Positions 34,245 through 43,735 of a stretch of DNA of 64,000 nt are shown here, piece by piece. Positions within the stretch are counted from its first letter, which is position 1. Each line of letters starts with the position of its first letter. The notes below the pieces were generated by a model. The model was not told where the DNA came from. It saw only the letters and a list, made by a program, of their open reading frames with translations, and made no database searches. The stretch covers positions 124,001-188,000 of the forward strand of contig NZ_JAOQJY010000003.1 in the NCBI RefSeq assembly GCF_025567525.1, in the 5' to 3' direction. This stretch comes from Gallintestinimicrobium propionicum (lineage in GTDB: Bacteria > Bacillota > Clostridia > Lachnospirales > Lachnospiraceae). Made by a program: the position numbers and the translations under genes.

Positions 34245-35882
34245 ATGAAAAAGAAACTGATCGTACTGATGTTATCCATGTCAATGACTGCTGCGCTGGT
34301 TTCCGGATGTGGCTCTACAGCTGAAACCGCTGTGGAATCCACCGCCACTGAAACTGTGCAGGAAACTGCGACAGAAGCGGAAACCGCTGACGCAGAATCT
34401 GACCAGGAAGCCGCAGACAAAGTAGCCGCCCTGATCGACCAGATCTATGTTCAGGAAAGAAACGATAACACCGATGAACAGTGTGCCGAAGCAAAGGCAG
34501 CATGGGATGCACTGACGGATGCTCAGAAAGAACTGGTAGAAGGCGAAAACGCCGATCCCGATTATTTCGGCAGAGATACCGGCGACGCTTCCAAGGATGA
34601 CCCGTTAAATGCAGATGAGATCGGGGAAAACGAGCTGCTTGTTGTAAGCTTTGGTACTTCCTTTAACGACAGCCGTGCAGAGGATATCGGCGGCATCGAA
34701 AAAGCACTGCAGAAAGCATATCCCGACTGGTCCGTAAGACGTGCATTTACTGCGCAGATCATCATCAACCATGTGCAGGCACGGGATGGTGAAAAAATCG
34801 ATAATATGGATCAGGCACTGCAGCGTGCTGTTGATAACGGTGTAAAGAATCTGATCGTACAGCCTACTCATCTGATGCACGGTGCAGAATATGACGAACT
34901 GAGCGAAGCGGTTGCAAGCTACAGCGACAAGTTTGAATCCGTATCCATCGCCGAGCCTCTTCTGGGTGAAGTGGGCTCTGCAGACGATTCCGTAAACAGT
35001 GATAAAGAAGCGGTTGCAAAGGCAGTTACAGCAGAGGCAGTAAAAACTGCAGGCTACGAAAGCCTTGACGCTGCAAAGGAAGACGGAACTGCTTTCGTAT
35101 TCATGGGACACGGAACCTCTCATACCGCAAAAATCAGTTACAGCCAGATGCAGAACCAGATGAATGCCCTCGGATATGACAATGTATTCATCGGCACTGT
35201 AGAGGGCGAACCTGAAGATACTGCATGCGAAGCAGTGATCGAAAAGATTCAGGAAGCCGGCTACAAGAAAGTAATTCTCCGTCCTCTGATGGTTGTTGCC
35301 GGCGACCATGCAAACAATGATATGGCTGGCGACGATGATGACTCCTGGAAGAGCCAGTTCGAAGCCTCCGGCGTATTTGACAGCATTGAAACCCAGATCG
35401 CCGGTCTTGGACAGATCCCTGTCATCCAGGATTTATATGTTTCCCACACACACGCTGCTATGGAAGAGCTCGGCACATCGGCTGCATCCAACTCTGACAC
35501 TACAGATGCTGTCCTGGAAGATGGAACCTATGAAGCAGAGTTCAAAACTGACAGCGGCATGTTCCATGTAAATGAAGCAAACGACGGAAAAGGTGTCCTG
35601 ACTGTAAAAGATGGACAGATGTCCATTCACATCAGCCTGACCTCCAAAAACATCGTAAACCTGTTTGTCGGCAAGGCTGCTGACGCCAAAAAGGATGGTG
35701 CAGAGCTTTTACAGCCCACCACTGATACCGTAACCTACGATGACGGCACGACCGAAGAAGTAAACGGATTTGACGTTCCGGTAAAAGCGCTGGATAAAGA
35801 CTTCGACCTCGCCCTGATCGGAACCAAGGGAAAATGGTACGATCATACCGTCAGCGTTACCAACCCGGTAAAGGTTGACTAA
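34245..35882 (+). CDS. Exported CbiK-type sirohydrochlorin cobaltochelatase lipoprotein with extra C-terminal domain
   Basis: 545 residues. Residues 1-22 are a lipoprotein signal (lipobox ALVSGC, Cys22), then a Thr/Glu-rich linker. Residues ~58-100 form a helical module with AAWDALTDAQKELVEG, a motif common in Gram-positive surface proteins. The CbiK domain (~130-410) has ELLVVSFGTSFNDSR, VFMGHGTSH (His289), FIGTVEGEP (Glu320) and VVAGDHANNDMAGDDDDSW (His355), the metal-site residues of CbiK. A ~120-residue C-terminal domain (about 425-545, beta-rich) is not part of CbiK. CbiK inserts cobalt into sirohydrochlorin in anaerobic B12 synthesis, but this copy is outside the membrane, like the periplasmic CbiK form known in Desulfovibrio. 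B12 riboswitch control supports a corrin or cobalt role. Whether it chelates, carries or scavenges tetrapyrrole or cobalt is inferred. Confidence 0.85.
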   Translation: MKKKLIVLMLSMSMTAALVSGCGSTAETAVESTATETVQETATEAETADAESDQEAADKVAALIDQIYVQERNDNTDEQCAEAKAAWDALTDAQKELVEGENADPDYFGRDTGDASKDDPLNADEIGENELLVVSFGTSFNDSRAEDIGGIEKALQKAYPDWSVRRAFTAQIIINHVQARDGEKIDNMDQALQRAVDNGVKNLIVQPTHLMHGAEYDELSEAVASYSDKFESVSIAEPLLGEVGSADDSVNSDKEAVAKAVTAEAVKTAGYESLDAAKEDGTAFVFMGHGTSHTAKISYSQMQNQMNALGYDNVFIGTVEGEPEDTACEAVIEKIQEAGYKKVILRPLMVVAGDHANNDMAGDDDDSWKSQFEASGVFDSIETQIAGLGQIPVIQDLYVSHTHAAMEELGTSAASNSDTTDAVLEDGTYEAEFKTDSGMFHVNEANDGKGVLTVKDGQMSIHISLTSKNIVNLFVGKAADAKKDGAELLQPTTDTVTYDDGTTEEVNGFDVPVKALDKDFDLALIGTKGKWYDHTVSVTNPVKVD

Positions 35883-35924
35883 AACCCAAGCCTGCTCCGA
35901 CAAAACACACTAAGTTTATACAAG

Positions 35925-35965
35925 CATTAGAATTCCCGTAAAGTGTGCATTCTAATGTCATGAAT
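35925..35965 (+). repeat. Palindromic P element, diverged copy P7
   Basis: CATTAGAATTCCC...GCATTCTAATGTCATGAAT; the arms changed together (ATTAGAAT/ATTCTAAT), keeping the hairpin. It lies 43 bp after the cobaltochelatase stop in the same orientation. Confidence 0.8.
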
Positions 35966-35967
35966 CC

Positions 35968-36019
35968 AAAAAGACCGCAGAACCCGTACAAACAATGTGC
36001 ACGTTCTGCGGTCTTTTTT
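35968..36019. terminator. Bidirectional terminator between cobaltochelatase and GH31 genes
   Basis: AAAAAGACCGCAGAAC pairs perfectly with GTTCTGCGGTCTTTTTT; serves both convergent genes. Confidence 0.9.
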
Positions 36020-36047
36020 GTTTTCTATGAACCCTGTAGAGCGTTTT

Positions 36048-38357
36048 TTACAGTTCTACACAGCATGCGCCGTCCTTCAGCTCAGCCTCAAAGGTCTTTC
36101 CAAGGCAATGAACCTGTACGCGCTGATAATGCTTTTCATAGCCATCATGAACACAGGATACGGTCAGCTTTCCGTCTTTGAGTTCGCAGTGATACTGATT
36201 GTATACACCATCGCGGTATGCAAAGCTTTCGCCGTCGTCCTGGAAATGATCCCAGCTTCCTTCTCCGGGATACACCTCCAGCATCAGCACCTGATTGGTA
36301 TCCTTCTCGCCCACGTAATTCTGCTTCGGCCATACCGGCAGCACTGCGCCTGCTTTTACATAGAGCGGGCAGGTATCCAGCGGAGCATCCCGCAGGATCC
36401 ACTGTCCCTGATCGCCGGAAATCTTTTCACCTGTCCAGTAGTCATACCAGGTTCCTGCAGGCAGATAAACCATCTTCTTGCGATCGCCCTGGGTTACAAC
36501 AGGCGCAGCGAGCAGATTCGGGCCTGCCAAAAATTCTGTATTGCACTCCTTTGCTACTTCATCCTTTTCATAATGAAGCACCAGGGAACGCATGATCGGC
36601 AGTCCGGTCTTCTCTCCGGTAAAGAACAGGTCATAATAATACGGGATCAGATGATATCGAAGCTGCGCTGCTTTCCGGTAAATATCCACGGTTTCCTGAT
36701 CGAATCTCCAGGGCTCCTGATACCGTGTTCCGATCGCGGAATGATTTCGGAATAACGGAGAGAAGCATCCAACCTCTACCCAACGGCACATCAGCTCTTT
36801 TGTACAATCCGAACCGAAACCGCCCACGTCTGTACCGACAAAGGACATTCCGCTCATACCAAGGTTGCACAGCTGCGGGATCGCCATCTGCAGATGCGCC
36901 CAAATGCTGTGATTGTCGCCTGTCCATGCTGTGCTGTATTTCTGCGTGCCGGCATAGCAGGCTCTCGTGATGACAAACGGACGTCTGCCGTCCCGCTGCT
37001 TTAAGCCCTCGTAGGTTGCCTTTGCCATGTTATGACCATAAACGTTGTGCATTCTCGCGTGGTCGCTCTTTTCGTCCTCATCGGTAAACACAACGTCCTG
37101 CGGCAGCTCCCCGCGGAAGCTTGCCGGCTCATTCATATCATTCCATACGCCGCGTACGCCTTTATCTACAAGGAACTGCTGATTCTCGCCCCACCAGTCA
37201 CGCACTTCTTTTTTGCCAAAATCCGGATAAACCGCATCTCCCGGCCATACTGCATTGACATAGATCTCACCCTCCGGCGTCGTTGCAAAATAGCCGTTCT
37301 CCACACCTTTGTCGTAAACAGAATATCCCTCTTCCAGCTTTACACCAGGATCAATGATGGTTATGATCTTGATGCCGTCCTTCGCCAGATCTGCGATCAT
37401 CTTTTCCGGATCCGGATAACGTTCCTTATCTGGTGTCCAGGTAAATACCTTGTAGTGATCCATATAATCGATATCCAGATGAATGGCATCGCAGGGGATT
37501 CCGCACTCTCTCATGTGGGAAACAACATCCCGGATTTCTTCCTCAGACATATAGCTCCAGCGGCACTGATGATAGCCCAGGGTCCACTTCTGCGGAACCG
37601 GAACCGTACCTGTCAGATAAGTATAATTGCCAAGCACCTCCGGCATACTCTCGCCGGCGATCAGATAATAATCCAGATTGCCGTCTGCAGCACCATACCA
37701 GTAATATTCCTCCGATTCCTTGCCCATATCAAAGCAGGATCTGTAGGTGTTATCATAGAACAGGCCAAACACTGCATTTTTATGTAAGGTAATAAAAAAC
37801 GGAATAGATTTGTAGAGGGACTTGAAATTGTCCATCTGCGGAGCCGGATCATCCGTATTCCACATCACATATTCATAGCCGCGCTTGTCCATAAAGCCGG
37901 TCTTATCACCAAGTCCGTAAAAGGCTTCGTCACCCTCAAGCTGCTTGACAACCTCTACCGCTTCCGTGCGCTGCTCCTCTACACTGTGTCCCTCTGCTTC
38001 TTTTAATGCCTTCAGTTCATCACTCAGACCAGCGCAGATCTTTCTGCTGCCCCGGTAGTCCCGGCACAAAACGGTGCCGTCCGCTTTATAAAAATCGACC
38101 TTGAAATCATCGTAAATCCGTGCAGTCACTGCATCTGTGGAAATTTCTACTGCACCGTCTGCTTCTGCCGCCGTAAAATCAACTGCAACAGACTTGTCTC
38201 CCTCAATGGCCTTAGAGCGATGCTCTTCACTCACCACTCCCGAAAATACATTAAAAATCTCCGGTGTGAGGATCTCCACGCGTCCCGTTCGTTTCTCAAA
38301 CTGAAAAACAACACGATTGCCCTGCTTTTCCCAACTGCATAATTTTCCGAATTCCAT
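36048..38357 (-). CDS. GH31 alpha-glucosidase
   Basis: 769 residues. The N-terminal beta domain contains FYGLGDKTGFMDKRG, the barrel has the nucleophile Asp in GVWNDMNEPASF and the acid/base Asp in FVGTDVGGFG, then QLRYHLIPYYYDLFF and a C-terminal beta domain (AGTWYDYWTGEKI). It removes glucose from the non-reducing ends of malto-oligosaccharides (or isomalto- or related alpha-glucosides). No signal peptide. Its ATG overlaps the malQ stop (TGATG), with AGGAGG inside the malQ end, so the genes are translationally coupled. Confidence 0.95.
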   Translation of the reverse strand: MEFGKLCSWEKQGNRVVFQFEKRTGRVEILTPEIFNVFSGVVSEEHRSKAIEGDKSVAVDFTAAEADGAVEISTDAVTARIYDDFKVDFYKADGTVLCRDYRGSRKICAGLSDELKALKEAEGHSVEEQRTEAVEVVKQLEGDEAFYGLGDKTGFMDKRGYEYVMWNTDDPAPQMDNFKSLYKSIPFFITLHKNAVFGLFYDNTYRSCFDMGKESEEYYWYGAADGNLDYYLIAGESMPEVLGNYTYLTGTVPVPQKWTLGYHQCRWSYMSEEEIRDVVSHMRECGIPCDAIHLDIDYMDHYKVFTWTPDKERYPDPEKMIADLAKDGIKIITIIDPGVKLEEGYSVYDKGVENGYFATTPEGEIYVNAVWPGDAVYPDFGKKEVRDWWGENQQFLVDKGVRGVWNDMNEPASFRGELPQDVVFTDEDEKSDHARMHNVYGHNMAKATYEGLKQRDGRRPFVITRACYAGTQKYSTAWTGDNHSIWAHLQMAIPQLCNLGMSGMSFVGTDVGGFGSDCTKELMCRWVEVGCFSPLFRNHSAIGTRYQEPWRFDQETVDIYRKAAQLRYHLIPYYYDLFFTGEKTGLPIMRSLVLHYEKDEVAKECNTEFLAGPNLLAAPVVTQGDRKKMVYLPAGTWYDYWTGEKISGDQGQWILRDAPLDTCPLYVKAGAVLPVWPKQNYVGEKDTNQVLMLEVYPGEGSWDHFQDDGESFAYRDGVYNQYHCELKDGKLTVSCVHDGYEKHYQRVQVHCLGKTFEAELKDGACCVEL

Positions 38358-39958
38358 CAGTCTTTTGCCTCCTTTACAGAACTGTCTTTTTTCTGCTTGG
38401 GTTCTGTTTCTGTCTCTTTTTCTTCTTCCGGATCCTTCGGTTTTTCATCCTCCTGCAGATCTTCCCACTTCACTCTGCCGTAAACAATATTCTGCTTGCG
38501 GATAGAATCTGCCAGCGCCTTTGTCAGGTCACTCTTTATCAGTCTCCAGCGCCAGTTCGTACCGAGCGTTGACGGGAAATTGATTCTTGCGCTGTTATCC
38601 AGTCCCAGATAGTCCTGAATTGGAATGATACAGGTATCCGCCACAGAAGCGATGGTGGTACGAACCAGCTCGGATGCCAAAACCTGTTTGCTCTCTGTAG
38701 GACGGTTTAAGTATGCCCGCACCATCTGAACCTCTTCCGGCTTAATGCTGGACAGCCAGCCCAGGATCGTCTCATTGTCATGGGTGCCAGTATAAGCTAC
38801 GCAGTTATGCTCATAATTATGCGGCAGATAATCACCCGCGCCGCTGGAATCTCTGGAATCGAATGCAAATTCCAGAACCTTCATATTCGGATAGCCGCTT
38901 TCCTTTACCATTCTGCGGACAGTATCCGTCACATAGCCCAAATCCTCTGCGATAATAGGTTTTTCACCGAGACGTGCCTTGATCGCCTGAAACAGCTCAA
39001 TACCCGGACCTTTTTCCCAGTGACCATTCACCGCGGTTTTGTCCTTTGCAGGGATGGAGAAATATTCATCAAAGCCTCTGAAATGGTCGATTCTGACAAC
39101 GTCATACAGTCTAAAGCACCAGGAGATCCGTGTTATCCACCAGTCATAGCCGGTATTTCTGTGATGATCCCAGCGATACAGCGGATTGCCCCACAGCTGT
39201 CCATCTGCAGAAAATCCATCGGGAGGACAACCTGCAACTGCGGCGGGTTTTCTCTCCTGATCCAGCTGGAACATCTCAGGATGTGCCCAGACGTCCGCGC
39301 TGTCATATGCCACATAGATCGGAATGTCACCAATGATCTTCAGTCCCTTATCATTGGCATATTTTTTAAGTTTCTGCCACTGTGTAAAAAACAGATACTG
39401 AAGCCATACATAAAAGCCGATTTCTTTAGAATAGTTGGTCTTGTAATACCACATCGCATTATCCCAGCGATAGCGAATATCCTCTGCCCACTGATCCCAG
39501 CTGTTTCCGTCAAAAATATCCTTCACTGCCATGAACAGGCCATAGTCATCCAGCCACCAGGCATTTTCTGTCCAGAATGCTGTAAACTTCGGGTCAGGCT
39601 TCTCCAGGCTTCTCTCATATGCCAGCTTTAAGAGCGGCATTCTGTTTTCATACAGTTTTCCATAATCAATATCTCTGGCCGCTTTGCCGCAATCGCAGGC
39701 TTCTACCTCTTTTCTGGTCAGAAACCCGGCTTCCACCAGCTCCTCCAGATCAATAAAATACGGGTTGCCCGCATACGTAGAAAAGGACTGATACGGGGAG
39801 TCCCCATAGCTTGTCGGTCCCAGCGGCAGGATCTGCCAATACTGCTGTCCTGCCAGCTTCAAAAAATCCACCCATTCATATGCTTCCTTGGAAAAGCAGC
39901 CGATCCCGTGCGGAGACGGAAGACTGAATACCGGAAGCAGCACACCGCTTGTTCTCAT
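38357..39958 (-). CDS. malQ: 4-alpha-glucanotransferase (GH77)
   Basis: 533 residues with all GH77 landmarks: SPHGIGCFSKEAYEWVDFL, SPYQSFSTYAGNPYFIDL, VVRIDHFRGFDEYFSIP (nucleophile Asp), IIAEDLGYVTDTV (acid/base Glu) and YTGTHDNETILGW. It disproportionates maltodextrins in the cytoplasm. The last ~35 residues are an unusual Glu/Lys/Thr-rich charged tail (PEEEKETETEPKQKK) beyond the normal end. It follows pulA by 12 bp and overlaps the GH31 gene. Confidence 0.95.
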   Translation of the reverse strand: MRTSGVLLPVFSLPSPHGIGCFSKEAYEWVDFLKLAGQQYWQILPLGPTSYGDSPYQSFSTYAGNPYFIDLEELVEAGFLTRKEVEACDCGKAARDIDYGKLYENRMPLLKLAYERSLEKPDPKFTAFWTENAWWLDDYGLFMAVKDIFDGNSWDQWAEDIRYRWDNAMWYYKTNYSKEIGFYVWLQYLFFTQWQKLKKYANDKGLKIIGDIPIYVAYDSADVWAHPEMFQLDQERKPAAVAGCPPDGFSADGQLWGNPLYRWDHHRNTGYDWWITRISWCFRLYDVVRIDHFRGFDEYFSIPAKDKTAVNGHWEKGPGIELFQAIKARLGEKPIIAEDLGYVTDTVRRMVKESGYPNMKVLEFAFDSRDSSGAGDYLPHNYEHNCVAYTGTHDNETILGWLSSIKPEEVQMVRAYLNRPTESKQVLASELVRTTIASVADTCIIPIQDYLGLDNSARINFPSTLGTNWRWRLIKSDLTKALADSIRKQNIVYGRVKWEDLQEDEKPKDPEEEKETETEPKQKKDSSVKEAKD

Positions 39959-39970
39959 ACCTGTTCCCTC

Positions 39971-42061
39971 TTATCTTCCTAATATTGTAATAGACACCGG
40001 TTCTGCCCATACAGAACCTTCCAGCTCTTTTATCTGCTCTAATTTCGTGTCCTCTTTTATTTTAAACCGTGTTCCATCTGTAAGCAACTGCCACTTGCCC
40101 TCCAAGGCAAAATAATTTTCAGAAGGCTCCTGTTCCGGATCAGAACATTTCCCGCCCGGAAGTCGAAATTCCACAGCTTCCTTATTCGCGTTGTAAATGA
40201 TAAACAGCTCCTGCCAGGGCGCAACGTTGTCTGTGAGGACGCTTTCTGCTGCAGCCTCCGGCTCAGCCCCTGTCCGGATGGTAAAGGCTACGCAGCCTTC
40301 CGGTGCGTCCACAAAGGAGATCTGATCCAGCACCTCCAGGCTTCTCTGCCTCCATGCCGGAAAACTCTTTCGCAGCAGGATCAGACCGCGGTAAAACTCC
40401 GCCAAATCCCGGTATTCATGCATCCGGGTCCAGTCTAGCTGATTCACCTTCGCCGCGGAGCGATAGCTGTTGTCGTCACCGTATTTCGTACGCGCCGCTT
40501 CCTCTCCCGCCTGTAAAAACGCAATCCCCAGGCAGGTAAAATAAATTCCCGCGGCAAGACGGTTCTGCGCCAGAGCTGCTTCATTGTATGCGCCAAAATC
40601 CGGCTCCATGCTGTCCGTCAGCGTATGCACCAGCTTGTCCCACAGCGTATAATTGTCATGGGCTGAGACATAGGAAACAGACTGGTGTGCAGACGATGGC
40701 TGATAACCGCCCATTCCGTCACAGAATCCCAGCACACTGGAACGAATCTGAGTCTCCAGTCCCTTTGCTCCGTTGACAAATCCAGTCTCCTTGACTTCAA
40801 AAACACTGCCCTTAATGCTGTCCCGAATATCATCATTGAAAAATCCGATTCGGTCAGACAAAAGGGCTGCGTTGCATTTCAGCGCCTGCTCATAGCCTGG
40901 CTGAATCGCAGTCTTGCCTGCCGTCCACGGTTCGCCGTACATCAGAATTTCTTTTCCGCCCGGCAGGCAATCCAGTGCCGCACGGATCTCATTCATTGTC
41001 TCCGTATCATGCAGTCCCATCAGATCGAACCGGAATCCATCCACATGATATTCCTTTACCCAGTAGCAAATACAGTCAATCATATATCTGCGATACATCC
41101 TTCTCTCACTTGCAGTATCGTTGCCGCATGCGGAGCCGTCTGAAAAGCTGCCGTCTGCCTCCTGTCTGTAAAAATAATACGGAACAGTTTTCTGGAAAAC
41201 AGAGTCTATGCTGAATGTATGGTTATACACCACATCCATGATCACCCGGATTCCCGCGCGATGCAAGGCCTGGATCATTTCACGGCATTCCCGCACCCGT
41301 ACTTCTCCATGATACGGATCGGTCGCATAGGAGCCTTCCGGTACAAAATAGTTCATCGGATCGTACCCCCAGTTATACTGGAGCTTCTTTCCGGTTTCAT
41401 CTACCGAACCATAATCATACATCGGTAATATCTGGACATGAGTGACACCCAGCCATTTCAGCCAGCTCATGCACGTCGGGTTTCCTGTATTTCCATCCAG
41501 ACAGGTATCCTTTTCTGAGAACGCTTTATATTTCCCTCGATTTTCTTCCGAAACACCGCTTTGGGGATCGTGGGAAAAATCGCCTACATGCACTTCCCAG
41601 ACAACGGGTGCCGGAGCCTTTGGCAGCTTCTCCTGATCCTTGTCCCAGCCCTCCGGCTCAGCTTTTTTCAGATCGATCACCATACTGCGCTGTCCATTTA
41701 CTCCGGCGGCCTTTGCGTAAGGATCTGCAGTTTCCCGTGTCTGACCGTCCGCCGTTACCAGCCAGGTATAATAAACACCTGAAAGATCTCCGTTTTTATG
41801 CACACGGAAAACGCCTTTTTCTGTGCGTACCGCTTCTGTCCGGTCAAAGGGCTCTGCTGCACCCTCCTCTGCGCTTCCTGCCCGATACAGCAAAAGCTCT
41901 GCCCGCTCTGCCGTCGGGGCCCAGAGTGCAAAGTCTGTCCCCTGCGTCTGATAAACCGCCCCAAGGTCATCGCCCCCATATTCATAGGCTTCTTCAAATT
42001 CCTGCGAAGAAAACAGCTCTCGCCATTCCCCCGGCGTCCGTTTCTGTGTTACATTTTCCAT
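39971..42061 (-). CDS. pulA: Type I pullulanase (GH13_14)
   Basis: 696 residues from the ATG at 42061 (GGAGGAGCAGGAAA upstream). An N-terminal CBM48-like domain (TDFALWAPTAERAELLLY) precedes the GH13 barrel with YNWGYDPMNYFVPEGSY (the type I pullulanase signature), VDGFRFDLMG (nucleophile Asp), ILMYGEPWTAG (acid/base Glu) and YVSAHDNYTLWDKL. It debranches alpha-1,6 links of glycogen or amylopectin-derived dextrins. It has no signal peptide and so acts inside the cell. First gene of a pulA-malQ-GH31 operon for intracellular alpha-glucan turnover. Confidence 0.96.
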   Translation of the reverse strand: MENVTQKRTPGEWRELFSSQEFEEAYEYGGDDLGAVYQTQGTDFALWAPTAERAELLLYRAGSAEEGAAEPFDRTEAVRTEKGVFRVHKNGDLSGVYYTWLVTADGQTRETADPYAKAAGVNGQRSMVIDLKKAEPEGWDKDQEKLPKAPAPVVWEVHVGDFSHDPQSGVSEENRGKYKAFSEKDTCLDGNTGNPTCMSWLKWLGVTHVQILPMYDYGSVDETGKKLQYNWGYDPMNYFVPEGSYATDPYHGEVRVRECREMIQALHRAGIRVIMDVVYNHTFSIDSVFQKTVPYYFYRQEADGSFSDGSACGNDTASERRMYRRYMIDCICYWVKEYHVDGFRFDLMGLHDTETMNEIRAALDCLPGGKEILMYGEPWTAGKTAIQPGYEQALKCNAALLSDRIGFFNDDIRDSIKGSVFEVKETGFVNGAKGLETQIRSSVLGFCDGMGGYQPSSAHQSVSYVSAHDNYTLWDKLVHTLTDSMEPDFGAYNEAALAQNRLAAGIYFTCLGIAFLQAGEEAARTKYGDDNSYRSAAKVNQLDWTRMHEYRDLAEFYRGLILLRKSFPAWRQRSLEVLDQISFVDAPEGCVAFTIRTGAEPEAAAESVLTDNVAPWQELFIIYNANKEAVEFRLPGGKCSDPEQEPSENYFALEGKWQLLTDGTRFKIKEDTKLEQIKELEGSVWAEPVSITILGR

Positions 42062-42143
42062 TTTCCTGCTCCTCCTGATCAAAATTGCTGTCATTCTCTA
42101 AAAACCGTACATAAAATAACCGGTCTATCCTTTTTATTGTAAC

Positions 42144-42196
42144 AAAAGAAATGGAAGAACTGCAACTGCCCCAGCATGTTGAAATTCTTCCATTTC
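42144..42196 (-). terminator. Terminator for the amino-acid ABC operon
   Basis: Minus-strand GAAATGGAAGAA and TTCTTCCATTTC pair around a ~25-nt loop, followed by TTTTG. It lies between the ABC operon and pulA. Confidence 0.6.
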
Positions 42197-42260
42197 ATAT
42201 CAATTTTTTATGATTTTTACAAAATCAATCTTTTTCTGTCATTTTTCCGGAAAATCTGTT

Positions 42261-43013
42261 TTAGATCACCTTCGACAGAAACTCCTGCAGTCTCGCGTTT
42301 TTCGGATGATCGAAAAATTCTTCCGGCGTGTTTTCCTCTTTGATCCTGCCTTCATCCACAAACAGCACTCTCGTGCCGACTTCCCGGGCAAAGCCCATCT
42401 CGTGGGTAACGACCACCATTGTCATACCCTCGTGGGCCAGATCCCGCATTACACTTAAAACCTCGCCAACCATCTCCGGATCAAGTGCGCTGGTAGGCTC
42501 ATCAAACAGCATGACATCCGGATGCATGCACAGAGAGCGAACGATGGCGATTCGCTGTTTCTGACCGCCGGACAGCTGTGCCGGATAAGCGTTTGCTTTT
42601 TCTGCAAGGCCGACACGTGCCAGCAGCTCCATCGCTTCTTTTTCCGCTTCCGCCTTGGACTTTTTTAACACCTTGATCGGTGCCAGCGTCATGTTTTCCA
42701 GAATCGTCTTATTTGCGAACAGATTAAAATGCTGGAACACCATTCCGATTTTCTGACGATATTGATTTAAATTGCTTTTCGGATCTGTAATCTCTTTTCC
42801 TTCAAATAAAATCTCGCCCGAGGTCGGCATTTCCAGAAGGTTTAAGGAACGCAGAAAGGTCGATTTACCGGAGCCGGAGGGACCTACAATAACGACTACC
42901 TCACCCTGGCGGATCGTCGCATCAATATGATCCAGCACCTTCGTCGGTCCAAAGGACTTGCAGAGCTGTTTGATTTCAAACAGAACCTGTTTTTCCTGTC
43001 CGTTATCGCTCAT
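42261..43013 (-). CDS. Amino-acid ABC transporter ATP-binding protein (GlnQ/HisP type)
   Basis: 250 residues. Walker A GPSGSGKST, Q-loop VFQHFNLF, signature LSGGQKQR, Walker B VMLFDEPTSALDPE and the His of VVTHEMGF are all present. It powers the polar amino-acid importer with the permease and binding protein upstream. The start overlaps the permease end; either ATG 43013 or GTG 43019 is possible, both served by AGGAGG. Confidence 0.95.
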   Translation of the reverse strand: MSDNGQEKQVLFEIKQLCKSFGPTKVLDHIDATIRQGEVVVIVGPSGSGKSTFLRSLNLLEMPTSGEILFEGKEITDPKSNLNQYRQKIGMVFQHFNLFANKTILENMTLAPIKVLKKSKAEAEKEAMELLARVGLAEKANAYPAQLSGGQKQRIAIVRSLCMHPDVMLFDEPTSALDPEMVGEVLSVMRDLAHEGMTMVVVTHEMGFAREVGTRVLFVDEGRIKEENTPEEFFDHPKNARLQEFLSKVI

Positions 43014-43704
43014 TGACACGCATCCTCCTTTCCAGTCTGCTGATCAGAGCTGAAAGTACGCTCACACTGACCAGATAAATCAGAGCTGCCGCAAACAACG
43101 GCATATAAGGCTCATAGGTCTGACTTCTGACGGTATTCGCACCGTGCGTAACATCCGTCAATGCAATGTAACCGCAGATAGACGTCTCCTTTAACAGGGT
43201 AATGAACTCGTTGCCCAGGGCAGGCAGGACATTTTTAAATGCCTGAGGGATAATAATATACCACATCGTCTGCACATAGGTCAGTCCCAGGCTTCTGCCT
43301 GCTTCAAACTGCCCCTGATCCACGGACATGATACCGGAACGGATGATCTCCGCTACGTATGCGCCGGAGTTGATTCCGAAGGTCAGAATCGCAACCAGCC
43401 GCTTGCTGACATCCACAGAACCGAACACGATGTAATACATGATCAGCAGCTGGATCATTGCAGGGGTTCCGCGGATAACCGTCAGATACAGCTTACAGAT
43501 CACATTCAGAATTTTAACCACCAGTGGAGGACGGTCCAGCTTATCTGCAGACGACCGCACCACTGCGATCAGCACGCCGATGACAACGCCCAGAATAACA
43601 GCGAAAAAGGAAACAACATAAGTTGTTCCCAATCCGTTGGTGAAGTACTTCCACCGATTATCGGTTATAAAGTTTGCAATAAATTTGAGTTTAAAATCTT
43701 CCAT
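43003..43704 (-). CDS. Amino-acid ABC transporter permease (HisM/GlnP type)
   Basis: 233 residues with about five membrane segments and the EAA loop QFEAGRSLGLTYVQTMWYIIIPQAFKNVLPALGNEF. The sequence YYIVFG and INSGAYVAEIIRSGI are typical of this family. It forms the homodimeric channel of the importer. It overlaps the ATPase gene and follows the binding-protein gene by 31 bp. Confidence 0.95.
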   Translation of the reverse strand: MEDFKLKFIANFITDNRWKYFTNGLGTTYVVSFFAVILGVVIGVLIAVVRSSADKLDRPPLVVKILNVICKLYLTVIRGTPAMIQLLIMYYIVFGSVDVSKRLVAILTFGINSGAYVAEIIRSGIMSVDQGQFEAGRSLGLTYVQTMWYIIIPQAFKNVLPALGNEFITLLKETSICGYIALTDVTHGANTVRSQTYEPYMPLFAAALIYLVSVSVLSALISRLERRMRVNER

Positions 43705-43735
43705 ATTATAATTGCTTTCCGATTATCTCTTGTAA

